This document shows positions 16,276 to 17,962 of a DNA stretch of 17,962 nt, in pieces. The notes beneath the pieces were generated by a model. It saw only the letters and a program-made list of their open reading frames with translations. It made no database searches and had not been told where the DNA came from. This DNA comes from Calditrichota bacterium (GTDB lineage: Bacteria > Calditrichota > Calditrichia > Calditrichales > Calditrichaceae), in the NCBI GenBank assembly GCA_024278715.1, contig JAJRSN010000340.1, forward strand, positions 1-17,962, read 5' to 3'. Both the position numbers and the translations under genes were made by a program. How positions within the stretch are numbered: position 1 is the stretch's first letter; every line of letters starts with the position of its first letter.

Positions 16276-16500
16276 TAAAGGTATAAAGGTATAAAGGTAT
16301 AAGGGTATAAGGGTATAAGGGTTAAGGGTTAAGCGGGTGAGAGTTACTGGTCACTTGTTACTGGTTATTGGTTACTTGTCACTTGTTACTGGTCGCTGGT
16401 TTCTGGTCACTTGTTACGCATTACGCTCTTGTAACTTTGTAACTTTGTAACTCATCACGCATTACGCATCACGACCTTGTAACTCTGTCACTTGTCACGT
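16276..16500. repeat. Intergenic island 3 of 7-8-nt phrase repeats
   Basis: The island opens with AAAGGTATAAAGGTATAA and GGGTATAAGGGTATAAGGG (8-nt units), passes through GGGTTAAGGGTTAAGCGGG, and continues with several variants of TTACTGGTCACTTG. It ends with the inverted copy of island 2 (16403-16498). Bases 16335-16353 (GCGGGTGAGAGTTACTGGT) also resemble, in inverted form, the section of island 1 around 1213-1238. The remaining 32 bases up to 16532 hold AAGGAG (16516-16521), the ribosome-binding site of the next gene. No terminator hairpin was found. Confidence 0.85.
16403..16498 (-). repeat. Right arm of the long inverted repeat bracketing the five-gene cluster
   Basis: Ninety-six bases that read, on the minus strand, exactly as 12309-12411 apart from one 7-nt unit. 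The two arms enclose all five genes from the response regulator to the secreted domain protein. No transposase gene or terminal dinucleotide signature lies within the bracketed segment. Confidence 0.9.
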
Positions 16501-16532
16501 TAAATACCAACCAATAAGGAGATTCTTAAACG

Positions 16533-17962
16533 ATGAAACGGGCGGAGGCTCTACTAACAACGGCGCTGCTTTTACTTACGGCAATAAAACCGAATTTTGC
16601 GCAGATCAGCCTGCCGAATGAAATTCAGGCGCTTAAAATTGAACAGCCGTTGAAAATTGACGGTAATCTTTCGGAACCGCAATGGCAGAAAGCGATTCGC
16701 ATTTCGAATTTTACTCAGCGGGAGTTAAACGAAGGCAAGCCCGCGACGGAACGCACCGAAGTCGCCGTTTTGTACGACCGCGAAAATCTGTATTTCGGAG
16801 TGTGGTGTTTCGATTCCGATCCTGAAAAGCTGATAGCTCAAAGAATGAAACGCGATTTTGATTATTCAACCGAGGATAATTTTAAAATTGTAATCGACAC
16901 TTACAACGACAAGCGGAACGGCTATTTATTCGTGACCAATCCTAACGCCGCACGCTTCGACGCCTTAATTCAGGACAACGGTCAGCAGGTGAACAGAGCC
17001 TGGGACGGCGTGTGGACGGTGAAAACAAAAGTCACCCGTAGCGGATGGTTTGCCGAATTCAAAATTCCCTTTTCCTCCTTAAAATTCAGCTCGCAGAACG
17101 AACTGATTTGGGGCGTCAATTTTGAACGCAACATCCGAAGAAAACGCGAACAGGACTTATGGCAGGGCTGGTCGCGCGATTCCCGGCTGGAGCAGGTTAC
17201 CAGAGCCGGAAAATTGTACGGCATCAAAGGCATCGGCGGCATTACGCTGATCGAATTTAAGCCTTACGGAACCGCGGGAATCGAAAAGAAAAGCGACGAA
17301 TCAGAATCGATAGTGCGGCATGCGGGCGGCGATTTAAACTATTTAATCACTCCCACCATGAAACTGAATTTAACGGTTAACACGGATTTTGCGCAGGTGG
17401 AATCGGATCGCATGCAGGTTAATCTGACCCGTTTTTCTCTGTTCTATCCCGAAAAAAGAGAGTTCTTTCTGGAAGGACGCAACTATTTTGATTTTGGTCT
17501 CGGGCACAGCATCCGACCCTTTTACAGCCGCCGCATCGGTTTGTCTCCCGACAACTCGGTTATTCCGATTTTGGGAGGCGTCCGCTTGCTGGGAAAGACA
17601 GGGAACTCCACGCTGGGCGGAATGAGCATTCAAACCGAAAAAAAGGACTCCATTCCAACAACAAATTACACTGCTTTGCGCTGGAAACAGGACATCTGGC
17701 AGCAATCGAGCATCGGATTAATAGGCGTGGGAAAGTTTGAGCCTAATCGTCAAAACGCGGTTTACGGTATGGACTTTCTCTATTCAACCTCCGACTTTTT
17801 GGGAAATAAAACACTGGCTTTAGGCGGCGCCGTGGCGCAAAGCTACACATCCGACAGAGAACAAAAAACCGGATTAGCCCACCGCCTGTTTATCGATATG
17901 CCCAATGATTTTATCGATTTTTCCGCTATTTGGGACCGCTCGGACGCGCAATTTAATCCCGA
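16533..17962 (+). CDS. DUF5916 family outer-membrane-like protein with N-terminal carbohydrate-binding-like domain, 3' end cut by window
   Basis: Translation from ATG 16533 stays open through 476 codons to the window edge. AAGGAG (16516-16521) lies 11 nt upstream. A signal peptide is seen (M-K-R-A-E, leucine-rich core, N-F-A-Q, cleavage near residue 23). Residues about 30-225 look like a CBM9/DOMON-type beta-sandwich: LKIDGNLSEPQWQKA, TEVAVLYDRENLYFGVWCFD, WTVKTKVTRSGWFAEFKIPF and WGVNFERNIRRK. The following part begins the DUF5916 region: LNLTVNTDFAQVESDRMQVN, then FYPEKREFFLEGRNYFDFG. The strands that follow look like an outer-membrane barrel. Full-length relatives are usually about 700-900 residues, so roughly a third to a half is missing. 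The role is unknown; surface sugar or ligand handling is inferred from the N-terminal domain. It is separated from the upstream operon by a repeat island, so it probably has its own promoter. Confidence 0.85.
   Translation, partial: MKRAEALLTTALLLLTAIKPNFAQISLPNEIQALKIEQPLKIDGNLSEPQWQKAIRISNFTQRELNEGKPATERTEVAVLYDRENLYFGVWCFDSDPEKLIAQRMKRDFDYSTEDNFKIVIDTYNDKRNGYLFVTNPNAARFDALIQDNGQQVNRAWDGVWTVKTKVTRSGWFAEFKIPFSSLKFSSQNELIWGVNFERNIRRKREQDLWQGWSRDSRLEQVTRAGKLYGIKGIGGITLIEFKPYGTAGIEKKSDESESIVRHAGGDLNYLITPTMKLNLTVNTDFAQVESDRMQVNLTRFSLFYPEKREFFLEGRNYFDFGLGHSIRPFYSRRIGLSPDNSVIPILGGVRLLGKTGNSTLGGMSIQTEKKDSIPTTNYTALRWKQDIWQQSSIGLIGVGKFEPNRQNAVYGMDFLYSTSDFLGNKTLALGGAVAQSYTSDREQKTGLAHRLFIDMPNDFIDFSAIWDRSDAQFNP

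Noticed and set aside
12309..16498. Composite transposon or insertion sequence defined by the long inverted repeats
   Set aside because: No transposase lies between the arms, no target duplication is seen, and the arms are made of the same phrases found in island 1.

Overview
The window looks like chromosomal DNA from a Gram-negative, non-proteobacterial member of the FCB group, most likely Calditrichota (Caldithrix-like) or a close relative such as KSB1 or Ignavibacteria. The case rests on a TonB-dependent receptor with an N-terminal carboxypeptidase-regulatory-like domain, a PorV/PorQ-type outer-membrane protein, a very large secreted protein whose C-terminal module opens with a VVPNPY motif, a DUF5916 protein, and intergenic islands built of 7-8-nt phrases. 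This placement is an inference from gene content; no rRNA or tRNA is present.

Layout. (1) 1-1066: the 3' part of a phospholipase D/cardiolipin synthase-like gene. (2) 1067-1933: a gene-free stretch with a first repeat island (about 1115-1497), then the leader of a DUF4139 protein gene (1934-3346). (3) 3347-4591: a small mobile and decayed zone with a possible toxin-antitoxin relic, a REP-associated tyrosine transposase (RAYT, 3808-4380) carrying a palindromic element inside its reading frame, a second near-identical copy of that element downstream, and a terminator-like hairpin. (4) 11932 down to 4590, minus strand: a three-gene envelope operon of TonB-dependent receptor, 1158-aa secreted multidomain protein and PorV-like protein. 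(5) 11933-12567: a divergent intergenic region with the second repeat island. (6) 12568-16270, plus strand: a tightly packed five-gene cluster of OmpR-type response regulator, histidine kinase, five-helix membrane protein, 2x[4Fe-4S] ferredoxin and secreted lectin-like/DUF1080-like protein. (7) 16271-16532: the third repeat island. (8) 16533 to the right edge: a DUF5916 protein gene with an N-terminal carbohydrate-binding-like domain, cut by the window.

How the parts may work together. The minus-strand triad looks like an outer-membrane uptake or surface-assembly unit: the receptor is the energised channel, the large protein the exported surface component, and the PorV-like protein a possible export partner. 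The plus-strand cluster links envelope sensing to a membrane protein and an iron-sulfur electron carrier; four of its five genes have overlapping start and stop codons on at least one side, so joint expression is likely. Its function is not recognisable from known systems.

The most unusual signals are (a) the islands of 7-8-nt phrases, (b) a long, almost perfect inverted repeat (103 and 96 nt, differing by one 7-nt unit) that brackets the five-gene cluster, and (c) the RAYT gene whose own reading frame contains the palindrome that is also copied outside it.
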